From UBA6522 sp965221035 (lineage in GTDB: Bacteria; Pseudomonadota; Gammaproteobacteria; Steroidobacterales; Rariloculaceae), in contig OZ244860.1 of NCBI GenBank assembly GCA_965221035.1, positions 2,666,001-2,730,000 on the forward strand: 64,000 nt of DNA. The letters run 5' to 3'. The notes under the pieces were generated by a model. The model had not been told where the DNA came from. It worked only from the letters and a program-made list of their open reading frames with translations, and made no database searches. Made by a program: the position numbers and the translations under genes. The first letter of the stretch is position 1. The number at the start of each line of letters is the position of its first letter. Positions 45,164 to 52,714 of the stretch are shown here, piece by piece.

Positions 45164-45986
45164 CCGTTGTCTGGTGGGAGTGGTTCTTGCGGTGATCGCC
45201 GCGGCGGCAGCGCCGCCGACGGTTCAGGCGCAGAACGCCCGCCAGGAGCTGTCCGCCGAGAGTGTCGTCGAGGCGATCAAGCGCCGGGGCGCCATCAAGA
45301 TCGGCGTGTCGGTGTTCCTGCCCTGGTCGATGCGCGACAGGAACGGCGAACTCATCGGCTTTGAAATCGATGTGGGTCGCAAGCTTGCGGAGGACATGGG
45401 CGTGGACGCGGAGTTCATCCCGACCGCCTGGGACGGCATCATCCCGGCGCTCGTGTCCGGCAAGTTCGACGTGATCATCAGCGGCATGTCGATCACACCG
45501 CAACGCAATCTGACGGTCAATTTCACCGACCCCTATGCGTTCAGCGGCGCGACGATCGTGGCCAATCGCCAGTTGACCGAAGGCTTCTCGATGGAGGACT
45601 ACAACAACGCGGACGTGACCTTCACGGCCCGGCGGGGGACGCTGTCCGCATTGGTCATCGCCAACAACTTCCCGGACGCGGAACTGTTGCTGTTCGACGA
45701 GGACGGCACCGCGACCCAGGAGCTGCTGAACGGCAATGCCCATGCGACCATGGCCTCGGAGCCTGTGCCTTCCCGGGACGTGAAAACCTATCCGGACATC
45801 CTGCACATTCCATTCGATATGCTGTTTGATGAGCAGGGCGAGGGGTTTGCCCTTCGCAAGGGCGACCCGGATGCGCTGAATTTCTTCAACCACTGGATCG
45901 CGATTCACTGGCGGTCGGGCTGGTTGCAGGAGCGCCATGATTACTGGTTCACCACGGAAGACTGGGCCGACCGGGTGGTGCTGTAG
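45147..45986 (+). CDS. Amino acid ABC transporter substrate-binding protein
   Basis: A 279-residue periplasmic binding protein (family 3). The signal peptide is LVGVVLAVIAAAAAPPTVQA. The mature protein carries RGAIKIGVSVFLPWSMRDRNGELIGFEIDVGRKLAEDMGVDAEFIP and VSGKFDVIISGMSITPQRN, the standard N-lobe features of polar amino acid receptors. It lacks a lipobox. The ligand cannot be read. It lies between the two permease genes. Confidence 0.94.
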   Translation: MPSRLSRCLVGVVLAVIAAAAAPPTVQAQNARQELSAESVVEAIKRRGAIKIGVSVFLPWSMRDRNGELIGFEIDVGRKLAEDMGVDAEFIPTAWDGIIPALVSGKFDVIISGMSITPQRNLTVNFTDPYAFSGATIVANRQLTEGFSMEDYNNADVTFTARRGTLSALVIANNFPDAELLLFDEDGTATQELLNGNAHATMASEPVPSRDVKTYPDILHIPFDMLFDEQGEGFALRKGDPDALNFFNHWIAIHWRSGWLQERHDYWFTTEDWADRVVL

Positions 45987-46010
45987 GATGTCGCGACAGG
46001 ATGTTGCAGC

Positions 46011-46901
46011 GTGGCCCGGTTGATGCGACGCCTTACGTGGCTGGATGCGGTCCTGCTGCTCGCCGTGGCGGCGGCCATCGCGTGGGTGGGGCTGCGGATA
46101 CAGGGCACGCTGAACTACGAGTGGCGCTGGGAAATCATTCCCAATTACCTGCTGCGTTTCGATGAGGAGAATGAACGCTGGGTCGCCAACCTGCTGCTGC
46201 AGGGCCTGATCACGACGGTCCGGATCGCCTGCTATGCCAGCGTCCTGGCGTTGCCTCTTGGCGTGATCATCGGAATCGCGCGTACCGCGAGGAGCCTCGC
46301 GGTGCGGATGCTGGCCCGCACGTACGTGGAACTGCTCCGAAACATTCCGCCGGTAGTGGTCATCTTCATTTTCTTCTTCTTCCTCTCCGAGCAGCTGATC
46401 GTGGCGTTCAACATCGAAGGCTGGGCGCGCGGAATCGCCAACGGCGACTCGGCGGGGGTCTGGACGTTCCTTTTCGGGGACATGAGATTGTTTCCGTCGA
46501 TGATCTCGGGTGTCGTGGTGCTGGCGCTGTTCGAGAGCGCCTTTGTAGGCGAGATCGTCCGTGCCGGAATCGAATCGGTCGGTCGCGGCCAACGCGAGGC
46601 CGCCAGCTCGCTCGGACTCGGTCGGCTCGACGAACTCCGCTTTGTCGTATTACCCCAGGCCACCCGGCGCGTTCTGCCGCCGCTGGCCAACCAGTTCATC
46701 GTCCTGGTCAAGGACAGTTCGATCATCTCCCTCATCTCCGTGCAGGAGCTCACCTACAAGACCGTGGAGCTGGTTTCGTCCACCCGGGCGATTTTCGAGG
46801 CTTGGCTGACCACGGCGGCGCTCTACTTCGGGTTGTGCTTCTGCCTTTCCATGTTGTTCCGGCGCCTCGAACGGAGCGGCGGCAGCGCATTGCGAACGTG
46901 A
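46011..46901 (+). CDS. Polar amino acid ABC transporter permease (2)
   Basis: A 296-residue HisMQ-type permease. The family motifs YVELLRNIPPVVVIFIFFF and the EAA loop REAASSLGLGRLDELRFVVLPQATRRVLPPLANQF are clear. A central insert (ERLIVAFNIEGWARGIANGDSAG-type periplasmic loop) is longer than in the other permease. The start is a GTG, with an ATG four codons later. With the ATPase, first permease and binding protein it completes one importer. Confidence 0.93.
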   Translation: MARLMRRLTWLDAVLLLAVAAAIAWVGLRIQGTLNYEWRWEIIPNYLLRFDEENERWVANLLLQGLITTVRIACYASVLALPLGVIIGIARTARSLAVRMLARTYVELLRNIPPVVVIFIFFFFLSEQLIVAFNIEGWARGIANGDSAGVWTFLFGDMRLFPSMISGVVVLALFESAFVGEIVRAGIESVGRGQREAASSLGLGRLDELRFVVLPQATRRVLPPLANQFIVLVKDSSIISLISVQELTYKTVELVSSTRAIFEAWLTTAALYFGLCFCLSMLFRRLERSGGSALRT

Positions 46902-46998
46902 TGCGTGGCCTGGAGCGGTGACGCCAACCCGAAATGCGGGCCGGGTTCGTTCGTGCAATAATCCGGCTCCGACAATCGGCCGTAGCGAGGGCGTTCGC

Positions 46999-48183
46999 AT
47001 GTCTGACCGCAAAATGTCTTTGGTTGCGCTGGGAGGCCTGGCGGGCCTTGCGGTGACGGCCTCCGGACCCGCACAAGGGCAGCTCTACGAGTCCGCGGAA
47101 CACAACTTCCGCGTGGTGACCGTGGCGGAGGATATCCAGCATCCCTGGAGCATCGCGTTCCTGCCGGACGGCGACATGCTGTTTACCCAGCGTACCGGGG
47201 AATTGCGCATCGTGCGCCACGGCGAACTGTTGCCGGACCCGGTCGAGGGCGTTCCCGAAACGCGCGTCATCAACCAGGGCGGACTCCAGGAAGTTGCGGT
47301 GCACCCGGACTTCGAGAACAACCGCATCGTCTACCTGAGCTACTCGAAGCCCGACGGCTCCCGCGGAACCACGGCCCTGGTCCGCGCCCGGTTCGAGAAC
47401 GACCGGCTGAACGACGTGGAGGAAATCTTCGAAGCCGTGGCCTGGAACCAGACCGGCGGCCACTTCGGGGCCAAGATCGCGTTTGACGGGGACGGTTACC
47501 TGTTCATGTCCGTGGGCGACCGCCAGTCGCCGCCCCGAGGCAACCTGGAAGCGCACCCGGCGCAGGATCTCACCACCCACTTCGGCACCATCGTGCGGCT
47601 GATGGATGACGGTTCGGTGCCGGATGACAATCCCTTCGCGGGCCATGCCAACGCGTTGCCGGAAATCTGGAGCTACGGCCATCGCAACCCGCAAGGACTG
47701 GCGTTCCATCCGGAAACCGGCGACCTGTGGTCGACCGAACATGGCCCCCAGGGCGGTGACGAACTAAACCTGATCCTGCCGGGCGTCAACTATGGCTGGC
47801 CGGTGATCGGCTACGGGGTGAACTACCGTTCCGGCTCACGCATCCACGACGGCGGGGAACGCGAGGGGATGGAGCAGCCGAAAACGTTCTGGATTCCCTC
47901 CATCGGCGCGTCGGGCCTGATGATCTATGACGGCGACGCCTTTCCCGAATGGCGCGGTGATATTTTTGCCGGCGGGCTGGCCGCCACGCATCGCCGACTC
48001 TCGCGCATCACGGTCGACGACGACGGGCGGGTCATGACCCAGGAATCCCTGCTGCACGGCGTGTACCGGATCAGGGATGTCCGACAGGGTCCCGACGGTT
48101 TCATTTATCTCGCCACGGACAACCGCGCCGGCGGGCTCACCGACATCGTGAGGCTGGAGCCGGTGGTTGCGCAGAGCTACTGA
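46999..48183 (+). CDS. PQQ-dependent soluble sugar dehydrogenase-like protein, exported
   Basis: A 394-residue six-bladed propeller of the glucose/sorbosone dehydrogenase family. The ATG at MSDRKMSLVALGGLAG has GAGGG upstream and gives a signal peptide ending near GPAQGQ. VAEDIQHPWSIAFLPDGDMLFTQRTGEL, QGGLQEVAVHPDFENNRIVYLSYSKP, SYGHRNPQGLAFHP, EHGPQGGDELNLILPGVNYGWP and GPDGFIYLATDN are family blocks. PQQ use and substrate are family-level expectations. The gene is 97 bases after the ABC operon and is probably separately transcribed. Confidence 0.92.
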   Translation: MSDRKMSLVALGGLAGLAVTASGPAQGQLYESAEHNFRVVTVAEDIQHPWSIAFLPDGDMLFTQRTGELRIVRHGELLPDPVEGVPETRVINQGGLQEVAVHPDFENNRIVYLSYSKPDGSRGTTALVRARFENDRLNDVEEIFEAVAWNQTGGHFGAKIAFDGDGYLFMSVGDRQSPPRGNLEAHPAQDLTTHFGTIVRLMDDGSVPDDNPFAGHANALPEIWSYGHRNPQGLAFHPETGDLWSTEHGPQGGDELNLILPGVNYGWPVIGYGVNYRSGSRIHDGGEREGMEQPKTFWIPSIGASGLMIYDGDAFPEWRGDIFAGGLAATHRRLSRITVDDDGRVMTQESLLHGVYRIRDVRQGPDGFIYLATDNRAGGLTDIVRLEPVVAQSY

Positions 48184-48224
48184 AGCCGGACTGGCGGCCC
48201 AAGGCATTTGGCGGCACGGGGCGG

Positions 48225-49508
48225 TCAATCGGAAATGTCGGCAAGATCCTCCGGACGCAGCCGGTAGCGGATGACGTTACCTTCGTGCAGCCCCTGGAAT
48301 TCCCTGCCGATGTATTTGACCACACTCTCCTGATCGGGCTCCGGAATACCGGCTTCGATGGCCATCGTCAGTACGCCTTCAGGCCGAAACTCCTTCCAGT
48401 CGAGAATGCATCGCCGCACAGCTTCCAGAACGAAATCCCGATAGACCACCGCAGCCTTTGCGGGCCGGTCCACTTCGGCGCGCAGCACGTTGTAGTTCCT
48501 CGCCGAGGCCGCGTAGCATTCGATATAGGCATCGCGAAGCAAGGATACGTTGTTCAGTTCGTAAATCCCGATGAGTCCGTCAATGTAGCTGCGGTCGTCC
48601 ATGGCGGTGAACGACATCGGCGCAAGACCGCTTCTGAGCAAGGGCACGTTGGATGCGATCCTTGATGTTCGCTTGTTGATGTCGTCGAAAGGCTGCAGAT
48701 ACGGGATATGTGCGAGCAGAAAGAATGACTGTTCGAACGGGTCGGGGATTGCCGCCGCCTTTTCGATCAGTATTCTGAATTCCTCTTCGATACCGTACCG
48801 GTCCTCAAGCGGCTGATAACTCGATAGCCCGATGACTACCGGCATGCGGCGCAACCGCCCGGCCATCGCGGGGTCAACGAGCAGACCGGCCGCGAGCAGG
48901 GCATGAATGTTGCAAATGTCAGAGCGGCCAATCACGAGCTCGGAGAGGTTGTCGACCAAGTATTGAATGGCTTCCTTGTGGTTGAGGATCATTACCGCGT
49001 CCTTGTGGTCCTTGCCGGTCGCCTCCTCTCCGAAACGGATCAGCCGTTCGGTGTCGAGGATGTTGTAGGTATTGCCTTCCATGCGCGATGATGCCCAGGA
49101 GAGATCGACCAGCAGGCGTTCCAGAATGTGCCGCGCGTAAGTTCCCGCCGGCTGCTGTCCTGCAGGCTGCGTACCGGTGTCATGCAGCCTTTTTCTGTCG
49201 TGGGCGTCAAGATAGAAGGTTTTTCCCGGAACATAATTGTCCAGAAATTCCCGCCTATAGCTGGTTGGCGGGCGGTGGTTGTACGCTGTCTTCAGATGGG
49301 CGCGAACCGAGTCCGCCCCGGCCAGGCTGTAGCGGGTGGCCGGTCCCTTGCCTGAGAGTGCAAGCCTGTTGGATTCCACCAGGCGCTTGAGCGTGCGCCA
49401 GACAGTCGTCTCGCTCAAATTCGGCGCCGCATTGCGGCGGATGGCTTCCCTTCCGCTACCGGGATGCTCGGCGATAAAGTCCAATATGGCTTGATCGTGC
49501 GCCGCCAT
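48225..49508 (-). CDS. Winged-helix Fic family protein with altered active-site motif
   Basis: A 427-residue protein. Residues 1-65 form a winged helix (SETTVWRTLKRLVESNRL), so DNA binding is likely. SSRMEGN at 140-146 matches the (S/T)xxxE(G/N) inhibitory helix of Fic AMP transferases. The core motif is YLQPFDDINKRTSR (about 270-283) where canonical Fic has HPFxxGNGRxxR, so the catalytic His is Gln and both Gly are changed. A classical AMP transferase role is therefore doubtful. Four TGAAACGAT boxes lie upstream. A second winged-helix-like segment may close the C terminus (GREFQGLHEGNVIRYRLRPEDL). Confidence 0.9.
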   Translation of the reverse strand: MAAHDQAILDFIAEHPGSGREAIRRNAAPNLSETTVWRTLKRLVESNRLALSGKGPATRYSLAGADSVRAHLKTAYNHRPPTSYRREFLDNYVPGKTFYLDAHDRKRLHDTGTQPAGQQPAGTYARHILERLLVDLSWASSRMEGNTYNILDTERLIRFGEEATGKDHKDAVMILNHKEAIQYLVDNLSELVIGRSDICNIHALLAAGLLVDPAMAGRLRRMPVVIGLSSYQPLEDRYGIEEEFRILIEKAAAIPDPFEQSFFLLAHIPYLQPFDDINKRTSRIASNVPLLRSGLAPMSFTAMDDRSYIDGLIGIYELNNVSLLRDAYIECYAASARNYNVLRAEVDRPAKAAVVYRDFVLEAVRRCILDWKEFRPEGVLTMAIEAGIPEPDQESVVKYIGREFQGLHEGNVIRYRLRPEDLADISD

Positions 49509-49605
49509 GAAACGATTGAGTCGAATGGATGAAACGATTATATAATTGATTTAAAGAGAAATAATCACTTCACAGACCAATCGTTTCAACAAAAGTGAAA
49601 CGATC
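49507..49605. promoter_or_regulatory. Four TGAAACGAT boxes and promoter of the Fic gene
   Basis: Copies lie at 49508-49516 and 49530-49538 (direct, 22 bases apart), 49580-49588 (inverted) and 49596-49604 (direct). The last two form a perfect inverted repeat ATCGTTTCA/TGAAACGAT with a 7-base spacer. A -10-like TATAAT on the minus strand (49537-49542) overlaps the second copy, so protein binding there would block transcription. The interval is strikingly AT-rich. The Fic winged-helix domain is the obvious candidate ligand. Confidence 0.65.
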
Positions 49606-49622
49606 AAGGCCGACAACGTGTT

Positions 49623-49800
49623 TCAGTCGGAGGCAGAAATTCTGCTTGGTTGGCCTGACCAGTCAAGGACTCGTTTATCGGCGGTCGCCAAGCGGTGGCC
49701 CGCCAAAGCGGTTGCCACGATGATCCGGTCTGCCGGATCAGGGTGAAATTGCTCTTGGGTATTGAGCAGTATCAATCGTGGGAGGTCGAGGAGTCGCTCA
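49623..49800 (-). pseudogene. C-terminal remnant of a VapC-type PIN-domain toxin
   Basis: Reading the minus strand from 49800, an uninterrupted frame encodes RLLDLPRLILLNTQEQFHPD, then PADRIIVATALAGHRLATAD and KRVLDWSGQ up to a TGA at 49623-49625. HPDPADRIIVATAL with TADKRVLDW is the conserved C-terminal third of VapC PIN toxins, including the acidic DPADR motif. The N-terminal two thirds are absent; their place is taken by the 3' end of the dehydrogenase gene in another frame. It is a decayed toxin-antitoxin module. Confidence 0.75.
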
Positions 49801-50715
49801 GAGCCCGTCGCCGACCTGAACGTCTTCGGGCCTCAGCTCAAGCCCGGATGCCTTGGCCTGCTCCTCCAGCAGCACGGCAAAGTCCCGGCCGCCGTGGCCC
49901 GCATCAAGCGTTCGTTGCACCAGGTCGCGGGTGAGTTCGGTCACGGGCAGGGGCACGCCCAGTTGCTCGCCGGCCTTGAGGCCTAGGTTCAGGTCCTTGC
50001 GCAACAGTTCCGGCGTGAACGTGGGCGTCATGTCCAGGGAGACGAAGGCCGGAGTCTTGTACCGTGAAAACATCGCGCCCATGACGCTGTCGTTGATGAA
50101 TTCCAGAAAGTCATGCCGGCTGACGCCGCCCTTCTCCGCGAGCACCGTGATCTCGGCGAGGCACTGCGTGTAGACGCCCAGCAGCAGGTTGTGACAGATC
50201 TTGACCATGCGCGCGAGCTCTCCCTCGCCTACATACGTCACGCCGCGGCCCATGGCATCAAGGTAGGGCTCGGCCATTTCGTACGCCGGGCGCGGCCCCG
50301 ACGTGACGATGGTGAGTTTGCCGGCCTTGACCACCTTGCCGTTGCCGCTGACGGGGGAGGCGAGCATTTCCACGCCCATCGCCGCGGCCCTCGCGCGAAC
50401 CTGGGCCGAAGCTTCTTCGGAGACGCTGGAGCACTCGACCAACAACTTCGGCCGGTGTTCGCCGGTGAGCAGCCCGTTATCGCCGAAAACCACGGAAACC
50501 AGATCGTCGGAAGTGGAGACCATGGTGAAAACGATGTCGCGATCCCCCAGGTCCCGCGGCGTGTCGACCACCTTGCCGCCGTACTCGGTGAGCGGTTCGG
50601 CCTTGCTGCGCGTGCGGTTATAGATGGTCACGTCGCTGCCCGCGTCCAGCAGGCGTTTCGCCATGGGATAGCCCATGCGTCCGGCACCGATCCAGCCGAT
50701 GGTGTATTGCTTCAT
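49798..50715 (-). CDS. 3-hydroxyisobutyrate-dehydrogenase-like NAD(P) oxidoreductase
   Basis: A 305-residue member of the beta-hydroxyacid dehydrogenase family. The Rossmann motif GWIGAGRMGYPMAKRLLDAG is at the N terminus, the catalytic-loop region appears as LLASPVSGNGKVVKAGKLTI, and the conserved Lys is in ARMVKICHNLLLG. Such enzymes oxidise 3-hydroxy acids (3-hydroxyisobutyrate, tartronate semialdehyde and others). A LacI-type operator palindrome lies 40 bases upstream of the start, so it is probably repressed until its substrate is present. An upstream in-frame GTG would add three residues. Confidence 0.9.
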   Translation of the reverse strand: MKQYTIGWIGAGRMGYPMAKRLLDAGSDVTIYNRTRSKAEPLTEYGGKVVDTPRDLGDRDIVFTMVSTSDDLVSVVFGDNGLLTGEHRPKLLVECSSVSEEASAQVRARAAAMGVEMLASPVSGNGKVVKAGKLTIVTSGPRPAYEMAEPYLDAMGRGVTYVGEGELARMVKICHNLLLGVYTQCLAEITVLAEKGGVSRHDFLEFINDSVMGAMFSRYKTPAFVSLDMTPTFTPELLRKDLNLGLKAGEQLGVPLPVTELTRDLVQRTLDAGHGGRDFAVLLEEQAKASGLELRPEDVQVGDGL

Positions 50716-50754
50716 GTTGCCCACGATGGTTGCTCCAAAGTCATTGACTTGTGT

Positions 50755-50774
50755 CTCTGCAAACGTTTGCAGAG
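50755..50774. promoter_or_regulatory. LacI-family operator palindrome (copy 1)
   Basis: CTCTGCAAACGTTTGCAGAG is a perfect 20-base palindrome with the central CG typical of LacI-family operators. It lies upstream of the minus-strand dehydrogenase gene. The same 14-base core TGCAAACGTTTGCA occurs again at 61215-61228. Confidence 0.85.
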
Positions 50775-50918
50775 GTTAAGGCAATGGCCTCATCGCTTCA
50801 AGGGCTTGGCGCCAGACGCTCGTTCCAACCGACAATTCTGGGAACGGCGCGTTCGCAAGCGCCCGGATGCGCAGCGTCGGCTCGCTCCCATCCTGAAAAT
50901 AACGCATAATATGACAAA

Positions 50919-50933
50919 ATACGCTGATCGTAT
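50919..50933. promoter_or_regulatory. Possible ParD operator
   Basis: ATACG and CGTAT flank CTGAT in an AT-rich stretch ahead of the parDE genes; a -10-like TATAAT-related sequence (CATAATATG, 50905-50914) is nearby. ParD antitoxins usually repress their own promoter at such palindromes. Only the sequence symmetry is seen here. Confidence 0.4.
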
Positions 50934-50959
50934 GAAATATTCATCATTGGGAGAAGGGC

Positions 50960-51217
50960 ATGGGTACTGTTCGCAAGACCATTACGGTAACCGATCAGCA
51001 GGATCGCTGGATCAAGTCCCGCATAGTCGGCGGTGGTTTTACCAACGATAGCGAATATATCCGCGCTCTGATCCGCCGTGACCAGGAGTGGAGCGCCAGC
51101 CATCGGGACCTCAATGCCGCGATCCGGGAAGGCATTGATAGCGGCGTGAGCGACAAGAACGTGCCCCAAGTCATGGAATCCGTCGAAGCTCGACTCCGCG
51201 CCGATGGCCGCCTATAA
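50960..51217 (+). CDS. parD: ParD/CopG-type antitoxin
   Basis: An 85-residue antitoxin. The ribbon-helix-helix part is KTITVTDQQDRWIKSRIVGG and GFTNDSEYIRALIRRDQEW; the acidic-to-basic C-terminal tail would wrap the toxin. GGGAGAAGGG precedes the ATG. The next gene starts within its last codons (14-base overlap), the usual antitoxin-first layout. Confidence 0.92.
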   Translation: MGTVRKTITVTDQQDRWIKSRIVGGGFTNDSEYIRALIRRDQEWSASHRDLNAAIREGIDSGVSDKNVPQVMESVEARLRADGRL

Positions 51218-51506
51218 GTTGACGCCGAAGGCCGTCGATGATCTCGACGGAATCTACGAATATACGATCATGAATTTTGGATTGGAGCGTGCACGCGGTT
51301 ACCTGAATGATTTGCACCAGCGCTTCAATGACCTCGCCGAGCGTCCGGCGCTTGGCCGCGGGGCGGAGCGGATGGCAATCGGGTTGAAGCGCTATACCTA
51401 TCGATCCCACGTTGTCTTCTACATGTCTGAAAATGATTCTGTGCTTATTGTTCGCGCGTTACACGAGAGGATGGATGCGCCGCGGCACTTTGACCCCACC
51501 GTCTGA
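51204..51506 (+). CDS. parE: RelE/ParE-superfamily toxin
   Basis: A 100-residue toxin with the ParE pattern YKLTPKAVDDLDGIYEYTIMNFG at the N terminus, RPALGRGAERMAIGLKRYTYRSHVVFYM in the core, and VLIVRALHERMDAPRHF at the C terminus. ParE proteins poison DNA gyrase, RelE members cut mRNA; this one groups with ParE by its C terminus. It overlaps the antitoxin gene, so they form one module. Confidence 0.92.
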   Translation: MAAYKLTPKAVDDLDGIYEYTIMNFGLERARGYLNDLHQRFNDLAERPALGRGAERMAIGLKRYTYRSHVVFYMSENDSVLIVRALHERMDAPRHFDPTV

Positions 51507-51558
51507 CGGTTCTCCGGATCGGCTTGTCCGGTCCCGTCGCGCCACCTAAGATCGGGCC

Positions 51559-52590
51559 ATGGTGCCACCACAGGCCAACATCAAGGACGTTGCAAGCCGC
51601 GCGGGCGTCCATCCCTCCACCGTGTCCCGCGTGCTCAATCCGGCGACCCGGTCCATGGTTTCGGATGGTCTCGCCCGCAAGATCCTGCAGGCGGCCAGGG
51701 AATTGGGTTACAGGCGCGATCCCCTTGCAGCCGGTCTTCGCACACGGCGCACCCATACCGTTGGAATCGTCCTGCCGGATCTCACCAATCCGGTGTTTCC
51801 GCCGATCATTCGAAGCGCTGAACATACCTTGGGAGCCGAGGGCTACACGGCGATCCTGGCCGACACCGGCAACCGCCGGCGACGCGAGCGCGCCATCGTC
51901 GACAACATGAACTCCCGCCGCGTGGACGGTCTGATCATAGCCGCTGCGCGCAGAAAGGACCCCGTTGTCGACGATTGCGTGGACCTGGGAATCCCGCTGG
52001 TGCTGGTCAATCGTACCGTTGACCGACATAACGTCCCGGCGGTGATCAACGACGATGAACTCGGCATCGAGCTTGCCTTGAGCCACCTCCACTCCCTGGG
52101 TCATCGTCGGATCGCCTGCGTCGGTGGGCCCCAGAATACGTCCACTGGGCATACCCGTTACCGGGCGTTCATCTCCTTGCGCAAGCGCTACGGCCTGACA
52201 CGGGATCGCGGCTTGGTGGTCAACGCGGTGGACTACACGGAAGAGGCCGGTCGACACGCGTTCAGCCGCATCTGGGAGCGCTCCCGGAATTTCACCGCGG
52301 TGCTCGCCGCCAACGATCTGCTGGCGCTGGGTTGCTATGACGGGATACGGGCTCGCGGACTGAGGTGTCCGGAGGATATTTCGGTGACCGGATACAACGA
52401 CATGCCCTATGTGGACCGATTCGACCCGTCCCTCACCACGCTGCACATCCCTCGCGAGGACCTCGGTGCGCTGGCGGCGAAAATGCTGCTCGAGCGAGTG
52501 CGGCAACCCGATACGCCTGTCGAGCGGCTTCGGTTGGAGCCGCGTATCGTTGTCAGGGGTTCCACTGCACCGCCACGCCAACAAATATAG
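51559..52590 (+). CDS. LacI-family transcriptional regulator
   Basis: A 343-residue regulator. The helix-turn-helix is NIKDVASRAGVHPSTVSRVLN with hinge helix RKILQAARELGYRRDPLAAGLRTRRT, then a periplasmic-binding-protein-like effector domain (TVGIVLPDLTNPVFPPIIRS, DGLIIAAAR, HRRIACVGGP, VLAANDLLALG, DISVTGYNDMPYVDRFDPSLTTLHIP). Two palindromes of the LacI-operator type lie at 50.76 and 61.22 kb upstream of catabolic genes, making it their likely regulator. There is no such palindrome in front of its own gene. Confidence 0.94.
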   Translation: MVPPQANIKDVASRAGVHPSTVSRVLNPATRSMVSDGLARKILQAARELGYRRDPLAAGLRTRRTHTVGIVLPDLTNPVFPPIIRSAEHTLGAEGYTAILADTGNRRRRERAIVDNMNSRRVDGLIIAAARRKDPVVDDCVDLGIPLVLVNRTVDRHNVPAVINDDELGIELALSHLHSLGHRRIACVGGPQNTSTGHTRYRAFISLRKRYGLTRDRGLVVNAVDYTEEAGRHAFSRIWERSRNFTAVLAANDLLALGCYDGIRARGLRCPEDISVTGYNDMPYVDRFDPSLTTLHIPREDLGALAAKMLLERVRQPDTPVERLRLEPRIVVRGSTAPPRQQI

Positions 52591-52635
52591 TATTATGCAT
52601 TTTCAGTGGAATAGCGTTCAAAATCATGCATAAAA

Positions 52636-52650
52636 GCGCATATTCTGCGC
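52636..52650 (+). other. Hairpin after the LacI gene
   Basis: GCGCA and TGCGC pair around TATTC in an AT-rich 125-base gap between the LacI and arylsulfotransferase genes. It could be part of a terminator for the LacI gene; a clear T-run is absent. Confidence 0.3.
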
Positions 52651-52714
52651 AATATCCTACACTTTTATCTTTAGCTTGAATCCACCGAACCCCTCCGAAA
52701 AGGATGTATCGAAC

